Assembly (NCBI GenBank): GCA_004552725.1
Contig: SFNM01000027.1
Location: 1 to 25,590 of the forward strand
Direction of reading: 5' to 3'
From: Bacteroidales bacterium
GTDB lineage: Bacteria > Bacteroidota > Bacteroidia > Bacteroidales > Muribaculaceae
Length of the DNA stretch: 25,590 nt
Under the pieces are notes generated by a model. That model was not told where the DNA came from. It ran no database searches and saw only the letters and a list, made by a program, of their open reading frames with translations. Of the stretch, positions 16,328 through 24,449 are shown piece by piece; the stretch's first letter is position 1, and each line of letters begins with the position of its first letter. The translations under genes and the position numbers were made by a program.

Positions 16328-16954
16328 TCAACGACGACGCACACCGGCGGCTTGCAGTAGGCCCCAATCGGGCACCACATAGATTTCGACGCGTCGATTG
16401 GCGTAGCGATGGAGCATTGAGTCGTTAGGCTTTAGAGGATTGTCTTTGCCCATACCGTATGGAATAACGTTTGTTTCGGCCTCGCCCATAAGTGTCCAGA
16501 AATAGTCATCAATGGCATTAGCACGCGCCGAAGTGATAGAATCGGCATACATATCATCACCGGTATTATCGCCATAGACAGCCACAATCACTTTGTATTT
16601 CGACGACTCGCGCAAGATACCACTGAAGTGGCGCAATAATTCGTCGGCGGCCGGTTTAAGATCGATTGCCCCGGGGGCGAACAATTGTCCACAAGGGATG
16701 GTAACTTGTACGACTTCACCATCGCGTATTGCTTGTGTGGGCAATTCCGCTTTAACTAATTGTCGACGGATTTGATCCATCGCCGTGGTGACATATTGGC
16801 GTGCTTTGCCTGGCACTGCGGGTTGATCAATGTTTTCACTGAATGTTAAGTCCAAAACATCGACATCTGCTGGCTCCGCATTAGTAGCTGCTGTGGTAAG
16901 CAAGCCATAGCCAAGCGTCATTGCGATAATGAGTATAGAGATAAATCGCTGCAT
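16328..16954 (-). CDS. OmpA-like periplasmic protein
   Basis: A 208-residue protein with a signal sequence (about 1-25; MQRFISILIIAMTLGYGLL). Residues about 95-198 are an OmpA-type peptidoglycan-binding fold: QLFAPGAIDLKPAADELLR at its start and GMGKDNPLKPNDSM then RYANRRVEIYVV at its end, with the family's NRRVEI box. No lipobox cysteine and no beta-barrel are seen, so it is probably a soluble or peripheral envelope protein. It starts 2 bp after the upstream acidic gene, last in the DUF4290-rimM operon. Confidence 0.88.
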   Translation of the reverse strand: MQRFISILIIAMTLGYGLLTTAATNAEPADVDVLDLTFSENIDQPAVPGKARQYVTTAMDQIRRQLVKAELPTQAIRDGEVVQVTIPCGQLFAPGAIDLKPAADELLRHFSGILRESSKYKVIVAVYGDNTGDDMYADSITSARANAIDDYFWTLMGEAETNVIPYGMGKDNPLKPNDSMLHRYANRRVEIYVVPDWGLLQAAGVRRR

Positions 16955-16956
16955 CG

Positions 16957-17256
16957 TTATTCGTCGAGAGATTCTTCGTATTCCAAATATGCTTCGAGCA
17001 ATGGGCGTGCATCCTCCACGCTGAGTTGGGCTCTTTTATCTTTGCGCAACATTCGACTGATGTATTCCATAAGGTCTTCTACATCAAGTTCATCGTCGTC
17101 ATCGCTAAGATCGAGTTCCAACAGTCCATTCGATTCGTAATAATCGTAAACGATGTCGATAAGATTGAGCAACTCGTCATCATCGTATTTGGTAGATAAA
17201 TCTTCGCCTACATGTCGGCGCATATATTTTATTGCTTCAGATTCGTCAAATTCCAT
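16957..17256 (-). CDS. Small acidic protein, function unknown
   Basis: A 99-residue very acidic protein, predicted mostly helical, with clusters such as YDDDELLN and SDDDDELDVEDL. No signal peptide, membrane helix or known motif. The start at 17256 is 1 bp after the rimM stop and its stop is 2 bp before the OmpA-like gene, so it is a true operon member. I do not recognise the family. Its place beside rimM could suggest a link to ribosome maturation, but this rests on position only. Confidence 0.7.
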   Translation of the reverse strand: MEFDESEAIKYMRRHVGEDLSTKYDDDELLNLIDIVYDYYESNGLLELDLSDDDDELDVEDLMEYISRMLRKDKRAQLSVEDARPLLEAYLEYEESLDE

Positions 17257-17257
17257 T

Positions 17258-17788
17258 TCAATTCAAATCAATTAGCCCATCGGGCAGGTTCATTTTCAGT
17301 ATTTTATTGTCAGCATCCACATCATTTATTAAATCGGCAGATAAAGGGAGCAACACGGTTGAGCCGGAGGCGGTATTGACGTGCATCAACACGTTGGCTG
17401 TGGAGTCATCAACCAACGACACTTGTCCCACTTCGGTATCTCCGTCATATATTGTAAAGCCTATGATATCATCGTAGTACAGCCGTTCATCATCATCATC
17501 GTCATCAGCGATGGGCAATTGCTCGGTGATGGCAAATAATTCTTTGTTGGCAAAAGAGGCGGCAGCCGACTCGCTGTCGACACCGTCGAATTTTATCAAC
17601 ACCCTTTCACTCCCTCGGCTACGCCATTCTTCAATAAAAAACGGCACAAATATACCATCGATATCCAATACCACACACTGCAATTCATCCAAGTCGATGT
17701 CGGCGTCGATAGAGGCCGACAACTCTCCTTTGATGCCGTGAGGCTTGAAGATAGAGCCGATTGACGAGATTTGCTGACGAAGTATCAT
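17258..17788 (-). CDS. rimM: Ribosome maturation factor RimM
   Basis: A 176-residue RimM. The N-terminal domain opens with IGSIFKPHGIKGELSA, the family signature. A C-terminal PRC-barrel region is seen at about 100-170 (RLYYDDIIGFTIYDG, then VLLPLSADLI). RimM helps assemble the 30S head by binding S19 and processing intermediates. An unusual Asp run (ADDDDDDER, about 94-102) sits between the domains. The start overlaps the DUF4290 stop by ATGA. Here rimM is not with rpsP-trmD, unlike in proteobacteria. Confidence 0.92.
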   Translation of the reverse strand: MILRQQISSIGSIFKPHGIKGELSASIDADIDLDELQCVVLDIDGIFVPFFIEEWRSRGSERVLIKFDGVDSESAAASFANKELFAITEQLPIADDDDDDERLYYDDIIGFTIYDGDTEVGQVSLVDDSTANVLMHVNTASGSTVLLPLSADLINDVDADNKILKMNLPDGLIDLN

Positions 17789-18369
17789 TTTTTGCGTTTT
17801 TTCTTACCGGGTACCGGAGCGATCTTGAAGTCGTGAAGCGGATTGGTAGTGTAGTCGATATTAATCGCGCCGTCAGTCATTTCATACAAATCCTTAAAAA
17901 TGCGATAGTCGTCAACGCCCTCGGGATTGAGCGCTAACTGCAACTTTTTCATGTGGTTGGCCACCATCATTATGAGTTCATAGCGATCTTCACCTTCAGG
18001 CATCTCAGCGGCTTTGGCCACCATTGCTTCGACCAAGTGGCCGTAGTGTCGACGGCGAATATTGCAAGCGCCTTCCGACACTGCTTGCGGTTTCTCGTCG
18101 AACGAGTCGGGCTTCACCAATTCAAAGGGGATATCAACATCCAAGCGATAATCGCTTATGATAGCCAAATGGTCCCACAATTTGCGTCGGTAAGTCTGTT
18201 GTTCAATCTGAGCGGGGAACAGGATTTGCATAGCATCAACAATAGATCGAGCGCAACGAGTGCGCTCGTCGCGATCTTCGATGGTCAAGCAAAATTCCAC
18301 CATATTTTGGATGTTCCGCCCATATTCGGGCAAAACTAATTCTTTCAATTGATTTTTATATGTGAGCAT
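17785..18369 (-). CDS. DUF4290 family protein
   Basis: A 194-residue DUF4290 protein, a Bacteroidetes family of unknown function. It opens MLTYKNQLKELVLPEYGRNIQNMV, as relatives do. The ATG at 18369 is used rather than a TTG at 18390, because the promoter -7 box (18388-18395) covers the longer start. It is helical, with a Lys-rich C-terminus (PGKKKRKK) that could bind RNA. It overlaps rimM by ATGA. A conserved place before rimM hints at ribosome-related work, which is inference. Confidence 0.88.
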   Translation of the reverse strand: MLTYKNQLKELVLPEYGRNIQNMVEFCLTIEDRDERTRCARSIVDAMQILFPAQIEQQTYRRKLWDHLAIISDYRLDVDIPFELVKPDSFDEKPQAVSEGACNIRRRHYGHLVEAMVAKAAEMPEGEDRYELIMMVANHMKKLQLALNPEGVDDYRIFKDLYEMTDGAINIDYTTNPLHDFKIAPVPGKKKRKK

Positions 18370-18387
18370 AGTTCTGCAAATAATTTG

Positions 18388-18418
18388 CAAAGTTACTAAT
18401 TTCGCGCCACACGGCCAA
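18388..18418 (-). promoter_or_regulatory. Promoter for the DUF4290-rimM operon
   Basis: Minus strand: TTG at 18416-18418, 20-bp spacer, TAACTTTG at 18388-18395. Transcription would begin near 18381, about 12 bases before the ATG at 18369, which supports that start codon. Confidence 0.75.
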
Positions 18419-18530
18419 ATTTCACTCCTTAATTATATTAAAAATTTCATTGTGCAAAAGGTTGCAGAGTCGAATTACACATGTAACATATTGATTTTTA
18501 GCAGAAATTTGGTGTTTGACGTGAAAATAC

Positions 18531-18561
18531 TTGCATAATCAAAGAATTTTTACTAACTTTG
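18531..18561 (+). promoter_or_regulatory. Promoter for rplY
   Basis: TTG at 18531-18533, 20-bp spacer, TAACTTTG at 18554-18561: a near-ideal Bacteroidetes promoter. Transcription would start about 18568, leaving a leader of some 74 bases. Confidence 0.78.
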
Positions 18562-18592
18562 CGGTCGCTTTCAAAGCATCCCGTGTGATGGG

Positions 18593-18615
18593 AAATTAGG
18601 AAGCATTCTTAATTT
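18593..18615 (+). promoter_or_regulatory. Hairpin in the rplY leader
   Basis: AAATTAGGAA (18593-18602) pairs with TTCTTAATTT (18606-18615): ten pairs, one of them G-U, with a 3-base GCA loop. It sits within the predicted leader, 26 bases before the start codon. No T-run follows directly. It may be an autoregulatory site for L25 or a chance AT hairpin. Confidence 0.4.
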
Positions 18616-18641
18616 TGAGTAACACAACAAATTTTTAATCA

Positions 18642-19298
18642 ATGAAAACATTTACACTCGCTGCGCAGCCCCGCACCGAACTCGGTAAAAAGGCTACCAA
18701 AGCCTTGCGCGAACAAGGCCTTATCCCCGTTGTGCTCAACGGTGGTGAATTAGTACAACTTCCCTATGCCGGCGCCCTCAAACCCGGCCAAAAAGTAGTT
18801 GAAATCTCCAACGGTCGCGGTTTGATTACTACCGACTTGGTAGTAACAATGGACGCTGTGCGCAAACTCGTTTATACTCCCGATATCTTCGCTATCGAAC
18901 TCGAATTCAACGGCGAAAAGCACATGGCTGTGCTCAAAGACCTCCAATTCCACCCCGTTAAGGACTCCATCCTCCATATCGATCTGTTGGAAGTAACCGA
19001 GGCTAAACCCGTTGTAGTTGAAGTGCCCGTGAAACTCGAAGGCCACGCTGAAGGTGTGAAAGCCGGTGGTAAACTCACTCTGTCGATGAAAAAACTCCGC
19101 GTGAAAGCCATCTACACCAACATCCCCGAACGTTTGGTAATCAACGTTGACAACCTTGGTTTGGGTAAAGCCTTCCAAGTAGGCGACCTCCACTTCGACA
19201 ACCTCGAACTTATGAACGCCAAGAATGCCGTGGTTTGCTCCGTAGCACTTACTCGCGCTGCTCGCGGTGCTGCCGCTGCTGCCGCTGCCGGCAAGTAA
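18642..19298 (+). CDS. rplY: 50S ribosomal protein L25 (CTC/TL5 form)
   Basis: A 218-residue L25. The N-terminal L25 domain (about 1-92) binds 5S rRNA; it opens KTFTLAAQPRTELGKKATK and includes VLKDLQFHPVKDSILHIDLLEV. A TL5/CTC C-terminal domain (about 95-185) follows, then an Ala-rich end. Codon use is biased to C-ending codons compared with neighbours, typical of highly expressed genes. It heads the plus-strand cluster with pth, hslR and a helicase; pth starts 14 bp later. Confidence 0.96.
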   Translation: MKTFTLAAQPRTELGKKATKALREQGLIPVVLNGGELVQLPYAGALKPGQKVVEISNGRGLITTDLVVTMDAVRKLVYTPDIFAIELEFNGEKHMAVLKDLQFHPVKDSILHIDLLEVTEAKPVVVEVPVKLEGHAEGVKAGGKLTLSMKKLRVKAIYTNIPERLVINVDNLGLGKAFQVGDLHFDNLELMNAKNAVVCSVALTRAARGAAAAAAAGK

Positions 19299-19312
19299 AC
19301 TACAGCAACTGA

Positions 19313-19876
19313 ATGAAATACCTGATCGTTGGCCTTGGCAACATTGGTAGTGAATACGCTGCCACAAGGCACAACATTGGCTTTAGAATATTGGACGCCT
19401 ACGCTGAGGCGTCCAATATTTCTTTCTCCACGGAGCGTTACGGCGATGTAGCACATTGTCGACTAAAGAATAAACAGTTGGTACTGCTTAAACCTTCAAC
19501 CTATATGAACCTAAGCGGTAACGCCGTGCGATATTGGCAGCAAAAGGAAAACATCGCGCTGGAAAATATTTTGATATTAGTAGATGATATTGCTCTGCCA
19601 TTTGGCGCTATTCGCATCAAAACCTCCGGAAGTGATGCCGGTCATAACGGACTGAAAAATATCGCTCAAATGCTTGGCACACAAGCATATTCGCGCTTAC
19701 GCTTCGGCGTAGGGAATGACTTTGCACGCGGATGTCAAATTGATTATGTATTGGGCAATTTCACTTCCGACCAAGAGAAAGAATTGCCCGAAAGGCTCAA
19801 AGTAGCTGTTGATGCCATGTGCGAATTTGTATTAGCCGGTGCACAGAGCGCCATGTGTAAATTCAACAACAAGTAG
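19313..19876 (+). CDS. pth: Peptidyl-tRNA hydrolase
   Basis: A 187-residue Pth, usual length. It releases tRNA from stalled peptidyl-tRNA. N10 and catalytic H20 (YAATRHNIGF) are present, as are the MNLSGNAV substrate loop (N68), D92 (VDDIALPFG) and N112 (GHNGLKN), all matching E. coli residues N10, H20, N68, D93 and N114 in order. It follows rplY, a frequent pairing in bacteria, and precedes hslR by 6 bp. Confidence 0.96.
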   Translation: MKYLIVGLGNIGSEYAATRHNIGFRILDAYAEASNISFSTERYGDVAHCRLKNKQLVLLKPSTYMNLSGNAVRYWQQKENIALENILILVDDIALPFGAIRIKTSGSDAGHNGLKNIAQMLGTQAYSRLRFGVGNDFARGCQIDYVLGNFTSDQEKELPERLKVAVDAMCEFVLAGAQSAMCKFNNK

Positions 19877-19882
19877 ACCATT

Positions 19883-20311
19883 ATGGCACAGGAAGTTAGA
19901 ATTGACAAATGGTTATGGGCCATGCGTATTTACAAAACGCGCACACTCGCTACAGAAGCATGCCGCAAAGGGCGTGTGACTGTAAACAACGACTCCAACC
20001 CGGTGAAAGCCGCTCGCACTGTGAAGCCCGGCGACACCGTGCATGTGCGCAAGCCGCCGGTCACTTATTCATTCCTGATTAAAGCCGTGTGCGAAAATCG
20101 ACTGGGGGCGAAGTTGGTGCCCGAATACCTTGAAAATATCACTCCCCAAGACCAATACGACTTGCTCGAAGTGGTGAAAATCTCCGGTTTTGTTGATCGA
20201 CGCAAGGGGCTTGGCCGACCAACCAAACGCGAAGGCCGCGAACTGCAACGCTTCACCGATTCCTACGCCTCCGACGACGGCTGGGATTTTGACTTTGATG
20301 ATTTAGACTAA
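19883..20311 (+). CDS. hslR: S4-domain RNA-binding protein (Hsp15/HslR family)
   Basis: A 142-residue S4-fold protein. The S4 domain (about 6-60) has RIDKWLWAMRIYKTRTLATEACRKG and VTVNN, then GRPTKREGRELQRF near the C-terminus, typical of Hsp15. In E. coli Hsp15 binds free 50S subunits still carrying nascent chains. The tail is Asp-rich (DDGWDFDFDDLD). The place next to pth, which deals with peptidyl-tRNA, fits rescue of stalled ribosomes. Confidence 0.9.
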   Translation: MAQEVRIDKWLWAMRIYKTRTLATEACRKGRVTVNNDSNPVKAARTVKPGDTVHVRKPPVTYSFLIKAVCENRLGAKLVPEYLENITPQDQYDLLEVVKISGFVDRRKGLGRPTKREGRELQRFTDSYASDDGWDFDFDDLD

Positions 20312-20327
20312 ACAGCACTTTATTAAT

Positions 20328-21587
20328 ATGTATTTCGACGAACTCGACCTATCCGACGACATCCTCGATGCTCTCGATGCAATGCATTTCGAAACTTGCA
20401 CACCCATTCAAGAGCAAGCAATTCCGATTGTGCTCGAAGGTCATGATTTATTGGGCGTGGCACAAACCGGCACCGGCAAGACGGCCGCCTACCTACTGCC
20501 CACTATCGACCTGCTGTCGCACTCACAATCTGCAGGAAAGGTGCGATGCGTGGTAATGGTGCCCACCCACGAACTGGCTCAACAAATCGACCGTCAGTTG
20601 CAAGGGTTCTCTTACTATCTGTCGATTTCATCGATTGCTATTCATGGCGGCAACGATGGCAAAGAGTTTGCACGCCAACAACAAGCCATCAAATCGGGAG
20701 CAGACATATTGATTGCCACACCCGGCCGACTGCTCGCCCACATGAAAATGGGCTATGTTGACCTTAGCGGCGTGGAGCATTTTATACTCGATGAGGCCGA
20801 CCGTATGCTTGATATGGGCTTCTACGACGACATCGCCCAAATAGCATCTAAACTTCCTAAAGAGCGCCAAACTCTGATGTTCTCGGCTACTATGCCAACG
20901 AAAATTCAGAAATTGGCCAATACTATTCTTCAGAATCCTGTGGAAGTGAAGTTGGCCGTATCTCGTCCTACCGAGAAAATCGACCAAAGTGCCATAGTGT
21001 GCTATGAAAACCAAAAGACTCCCCTACTCCGTCGCTTGTTCAAAACCACATACTGCGAACGCGTGATAGTATTTGTGGCATCCAAACTCAAAGTAAAAGA
21101 ACTCACACGCGATTTGAAGCGAACCGGATGGTCGGTGGCCGAAATGCATTCGGATTTGGAACAAGCACAACGCGAAACAGTGATGAACGACTTCCGCTCC
21201 GGACGCATCGACATACTTATTACCACCGACATTGTGGCTCGTGGCATAGACATTGACGACATTACAATGGTGGTTAACTACGATGTGCCCCACGAAGCCG
21301 AAGATTATGTGCATCGCATCGGTCGCACCGCTCGCGCCGGAGCCGGAGGTAAAGCCGTAACAATGGTGAGCGAGCGCGACATTCGCCGCTTCCGCTATAT
21401 CGAGCAATTCCTCGGCTATGAAGTGCGCAAAGAAGAAGTACCTGCCGACTATGGCAAAACTCCAAGTTACGATTGTAAAACGAGCCACGGCAAAAAGTCA
21501 GATGCGCCACGCGACAAAAAATCGCAACGACCAGCCAGCAAACGCCGCTTCTACCGTCGCAAAAAGGGCAACTCCGCTACCGAATAG
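20328..21587 (+). CDS. DEAD-box ATP-dependent RNA helicase
   Basis: A 419-residue helicase with all core motifs: Q motif (FETCTPIQEQAIP, 21-33), AQTGTGKT (45-52), PTHELAQQ, TPGRL, DEAD (155-158), SAT (186-188), ARGIDIDDI and HRIGRTARAG (about 327-336). A basic C-terminal tail (from about 385; many Lys/Arg) may bind RNA. It resembles RhlE/CsdA-type helicases used in ribosome assembly and mRNA decay; I cannot choose between them. It starts 16 bp after hslR. Confidence 0.93.
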   Translation: MYFDELDLSDDILDALDAMHFETCTPIQEQAIPIVLEGHDLLGVAQTGTGKTAAYLLPTIDLLSHSQSAGKVRCVVMVPTHELAQQIDRQLQGFSYYLSISSIAIHGGNDGKEFARQQQAIKSGADILIATPGRLLAHMKMGYVDLSGVEHFILDEADRMLDMGFYDDIAQIASKLPKERQTLMFSATMPTKIQKLANTILQNPVEVKLAVSRPTEKIDQSAIVCYENQKTPLLRRLFKTTYCERVIVFVASKLKVKELTRDLKRTGWSVAEMHSDLEQAQRETVMNDFRSGRIDILITTDIVARGIDIDDITMVVNYDVPHEAEDYVHRIGRTARAGAGGKAVTMVSERDIRRFRYIEQFLGYEVRKEEVPADYGKTPSYDCKTSHGKKSDAPRDKKSQRPASKRRFYRRKKGNSATE

Positions 21588-21604
21588 CCATCGCAATCAT
21601 ATAA

Positions 21605-21640
21605 CATCGCCCTGATAATCATTAGATTACCGGGGCGACG
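21605..21640. terminator. Bidirectional hairpin between convergent genes
   Basis: Arms 21605-21620 and 21625-21640 with a 4-base loop (atta). On the plus strand 14 of 16 positions pair, one as G-U; on the minus strand 15 pair, two as G-U. It lies between the helicase stop (plus) and the ridA stop (minus), so it probably ends both transcripts. T-runs are weak on both sides. Confidence 0.65.
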
Positions 21641-21663
21641 TTAATAATAGGTGTTCCAAAAGA

Positions 21664-22038
21664 TTATCGAGCAGCGAGGACTTCGACTTCAACGAGAACC
21701 TGCTTGGGAAGTTCGCGCACGGCTACAGCAGAGCGAGCGGGGAAGGGAGCAGTGAATGTTTCTGCATAGACAGCGTTCATGGCTGCAAAGTCGTTCATAT
21801 CGGCAAGGAAGACGGTGGTTTTTACCACGTTGTCCACGGTGAGGCCTGCTTCAGCCAAGATTGCCTTAACGTTGGCAAGGGCCTGGCGGGTCTGTGCTTC
21901 GATGCCTTCGGGTATTGTGCCGGTGGCAGGGTTGATTGGAATTTGACCGGAAGCGAATACGAAAGCGCCGGTGTCGATTGCTTGGCTGTAGGGGCCGATT
22001 GCGCCGGGAGCAGCGGTGGTGGCAATAACTTTTTTCAT
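21664..22038 (-). CDS. ridA: RidA family enamine/imine deaminase
   Basis: A 124-residue RidA/YjgF protein of usual length. It hydrolyses reactive enamines and imines formed by PLP enzymes. Family features seen: GPYSQAIDTGAFVFASGQIP (16-35), the active-site Arg in PARSAVAVRELP (about 102-113) and VEVEVLAAR at the end. The start overlaps the upstream yihY-like stop by ATGA. Last gene of the minus-strand cluster from tdk. Confidence 0.95.
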   Translation of the reverse strand: MKKVIATTAAPGAIGPYSQAIDTGAFVFASGQIPINPATGTIPEGIEAQTRQALANVKAILAEAGLTVDNVVKTTVFLADMNDFAAMNAVYAETFTAPFPARSAVAVRELPKQVLVEVEVLAAR

Positions 22039-23390
22039 GGGTTGGTAATGTTAGTTTGGATTTGAAGTTGTGTTATGAGTTGAGTGTTGGCAACCGTTGC
22101 AATACTATCGTCGATAGCATCACAACATTGCACCACACCTTTGAAATTTTCATCGAAGTCAGGAATAAAATCAGCCGCACCTATGGCATTGAGCCGTTTT
22201 AGAGTCTCAGCCACAGTGAGGCCGGCCGGATTTAGAGCCGGCTGAAAAGTGCGCTCTTGGCGCGGGTTTTGCGTATCGACCAAAATAATGATGCCGGCGG
22301 CCACAAGTCGGTCGCACGCAATTGTTGCAAGTCGATGCGGGATGCCATATTGGTCGACGAGGATACGTTGTTCTGTAGGTCCTTTGTTGCTACTGAATTG
22401 CTGATAAATAACAGCAGTGATAGCCAATGACAAGCGATTACGATAAGAGGTGGACATGTGTCGTATTGCATCCGAGAAGTTGAACATAAAAATGTTCTGC
22501 GATGAATAGCATACTACGGCACCGGCCAATGTGATTGTGTAAGTAAATTGGAGCCAAATAAGCAACAATGGCAGGAATGCCACTGACCCGTATATGGCAT
22601 TGTAGCGCGACACATACATTTGACCGCTAACGAAGAGCCATTGAAGCACCAAAAAGGCGGAGCCGGCAAACACACCGGCGGCCAAAGCATTGGCAAACTT
22701 CACTTTAGTATTAGGGATGAGGAAATAGACCAAGCCAAAAAACAGCCAAGTCATAGCCCACGATGACACTTCTATCACTATTGAAATGATGGGTGAAAGA
22801 AAAGCATATCCCATAAGCGAGCGTAATGAGTCGCTAACATATAGAGAAAGTCCTCCGGCAACCATCAATACTATTGGCAACAAAAGCATCAAGGCAGTGT
22901 ATTCGCTTAATTTTCGGCCAAGGCTTCTACCCCGCTTCACTCCCCAAATGCGATTGAACGCAGTTTCCACACCATTCATCAAGGAGAATAGTGTCCAAAG
23001 CAACACTACAATACCCACACCGACGAAGATGCCTTCGGATGATTGGCTGAGGTATTTGTCGACATATTCCAATGAGTAATCAATAGCAGTTTGCTGAGCC
23101 GGAAGCAGGCGATACAATTCGGTCCTCAACACATTCTGCAAGCCGAAGCCGCGGCCAATAGCAAAGAAAAGCGCCAAAGCGGGAACCAATGCCAAGAGTG
23201 TACGGAAAGCCATAGCCATGGCTTGCGACTGCACATCGCGCGAAAGGAAGGACTGAACCGACAAATTGAGCGTCTTTACTAAATTCACCCACCAATGTCG
23301 GCGCGTATCGTGCCACACTCCTTTGGAGCAGTATTCCACTTGCTTCTTGCCTTGGAGGAGCAGATCTTGATAAAAGTCCTTCAGTTTCAT
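22035..23390 (-). CDS. YihY/Rbn-family inner membrane protein
   Basis: A 451-residue YihY-family protein. About six transmembrane helices span residues 60-315 (VLLWTLFSLMNGVETAFNRIWGV is a characteristic stretch), then a C-terminal winged-helix-like segment (about 320-420). It was once named ribonuclease BN, but that activity belongs to another protein; function unknown, perhaps transport or envelope related. The ATG at 23390 lies inside the extended DUF3108 frame, and its stop overlaps ridA by ATGA. Confidence 0.9.
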   Translation of the reverse strand: MKLKDFYQDLLLQGKKQVEYCSKGVWHDTRRHWWVNLVKTLNLSVQSFLSRDVQSQAMAMAFRTLLALVPALALFFAIGRGFGLQNVLRTELYRLLPAQQTAIDYSLEYVDKYLSQSSEGIFVGVGIVVLLWTLFSLMNGVETAFNRIWGVKRGRSLGRKLSEYTALMLLLPIVLMVAGGLSLYVSDSLRSLMGYAFLSPIISIVIEVSSWAMTWLFFGLVYFLIPNTKVKFANALAAGVFAGSAFLVLQWLFVSGQMYVSRYNAIYGSVAFLPLLLIWLQFTYTITLAGAVVCYSSQNIFMFNFSDAIRHMSTSYRNRLSLAITAVIYQQFSSNKGPTEQRILVDQYGIPHRLATIACDRLVAAGIIILVDTQNPRQERTFQPALNPAGLTVAETLKRLNAIGAADFIPDFDENFKGVVQCCDAIDDSIATVANTQLITQLQIQTNITNP

Positions 23391-24003
23391 TGTTATTTAA
23401 TGATTTGGCAACGAACTTACCATCGACTTTCACATCTTCCACGCCACGATATTGCAAGGTAAGCGTTTCTTTGCGTTTACCCGAGAATATTGTCATCGAG
23501 TGCTTATGGCCTGAACGCCACGATGGGAATGGCAGCATACGCATATAGTAGAAAGAAGAGAGCATATCCACGGTAGTGCCGGTAGCATGGAGCGTTTGAG
23601 TTTGATTTACAGTCTGCTCGCCATCCTTGAACACTTGTCGCAGACATTGTCCGGTGACAGTATTTCCTGAATAGGAGAATTGCACCACATCATTTTTATG
23701 ATCAGAGCCTTCGTGAGCAGCTTTGTGATATCGTAAAGTACGAAAGCCCTCCTTTAATATAGTGCTTCGGAGAGTGTCGCGCACACAGAAGAAATTGTCG
23801 GCCCAAGGGTCGGAGGCTGCTATCAACGATGCTTGATAGCGGTCGCCATCGAGATGAATTGTAAGAGTGGCGGTACCGGCTTGCTTTTGAATGAGGCCCC
23901 ATTTATACATCACCCGATAGCGCACTGTTTCGTTGACGTAGGGCGAAGCGGCTGAAGCAGCCATACCAATCAATAGGCAGAGAATAAGGAGAGAACGTTT
24001 CAT
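23080..24003 (-). CDS. DUF3108 protein, C-terminus lost and read out of frame into the yihY-like gene
   Basis: A signal sequence (MKRSLLILCLLIGMAASAASP) and a DUF3108-like body (YRVMYKWGLIQKQAGTATLTI; DMLSSFYYMRMLPF). True similarity seems to stop near VDGK, about residue 195. Beyond that the frame continues about 105 codons, almost all inside the yihY-like gene in another frame, giving non-family sequence. By my recollection DUF3108 proteins are some 60 residues longer than the genuine part. In another frame just after VDGK the remnant VRCQIIK is followed by TAA and the next ATG, which suggests a one-base deletion plus a deletion of the 3' end. The start is the ATG at 24003, overlapping the upstream stop by ATGA. 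Likely a broken gene; a sequencing or assembly error is possible. Confidence 0.65.
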   Translation of the reverse strand: MKRSLLILCLLIGMAASAASPYVNETVRYRVMYKWGLIQKQAGTATLTIHLDGDRYQASLIAASDPWADNFFCVRDTLRSTILKEGFRTLRYHKAAHEGSDHKNDVVQFSYSGNTVTGQCLRQVFKDGEQTVNQTQTLHATGTTVDMLSSFYYMRMLPFPSWRSGHKHSMTIFSGKRKETLTLQYRGVEDVKVDGKFVAKSLNNNETEGLLSRSAPPRQEASGILLQRSVARYAPTLVGEFSKDAQFVGSVLPFARCAVASHGYGFPYTLGIGSRFGAFLCYWPRLRLAECVEDRIVSPASGSANCY

Positions 24004-24449
24004 AAGCATGGAATTTTAATACATAGTTTACGATGATTGCCAATTCCGATATTAGGCGCATGGGCATCTTCCGGGAAGAAGATTGCAATCTGACCGGGAT
24101 GCACATGTAATAGACTGTGTGCGGAGTCGCTGTAGAAAGCCACATCGGCATCATCGCTATAAGGTTGGGCAAGATATGAGAGGGAACCGACAGGTGCCCA
24201 TCCGATAGTTTCAATGCCTTTGAGCGGAACGTGTATATCAATAAAACGACGATGAGCCTCAAGGCGTACTCGCTCGCGCGGCATTAAGGCGGGCGTTTCC
24301 GCTTTGACTACAACGCCATTATCGCCCACAGGATATGAGCCATTGGCCAAACTTGATGAAGTATTGGCTAATAACCATTCTAAGGCTTCATTCAATAATG
24401 GAGAAATGTTGCGATATGTATTCGCGTCGGAAATATTGCAAAGTATCAT
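24000..24449 (-). CDS. YhcH/YjgK/YiaL family protein (DUF386, TabA-like)
   Basis: A 149-residue cupin-fold protein. Family landmarks are LEAHRRFIDIHVPLKGIETIG (about 63-83) and FFPEDAHAPNIGIG (about 123-136), whose His, Glu and Asp residues probably bind a metal. E. coli relatives YhcH and TabA are linked to sialic acid use and biofilm control; activity here is unknown. Both ends overlap neighbours by ATGA (tdk upstream, DUF3108 downstream), so the three are coupled. Confidence 0.9.
   Translation of the reverse strand: MILCNISDANTYRNISPLLNEALEWLLANTSSSLANGSYPVGDNGVVVKAETPALMPRERVRLEAHRRFIDIHVPLKGIETIGWAPVGSLSYLAQPYSDDADVAFYSDSAHSLLHVHPGQIAIFFPEDAHAPNIGIGNHRKLCIKIPCL

Noticed and set aside
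18750..19367. A 205-codon minus-strand frame opposite rplY
   Set aside because: It is antisense to a strongly biased, highly expressed gene and resembles no protein family.
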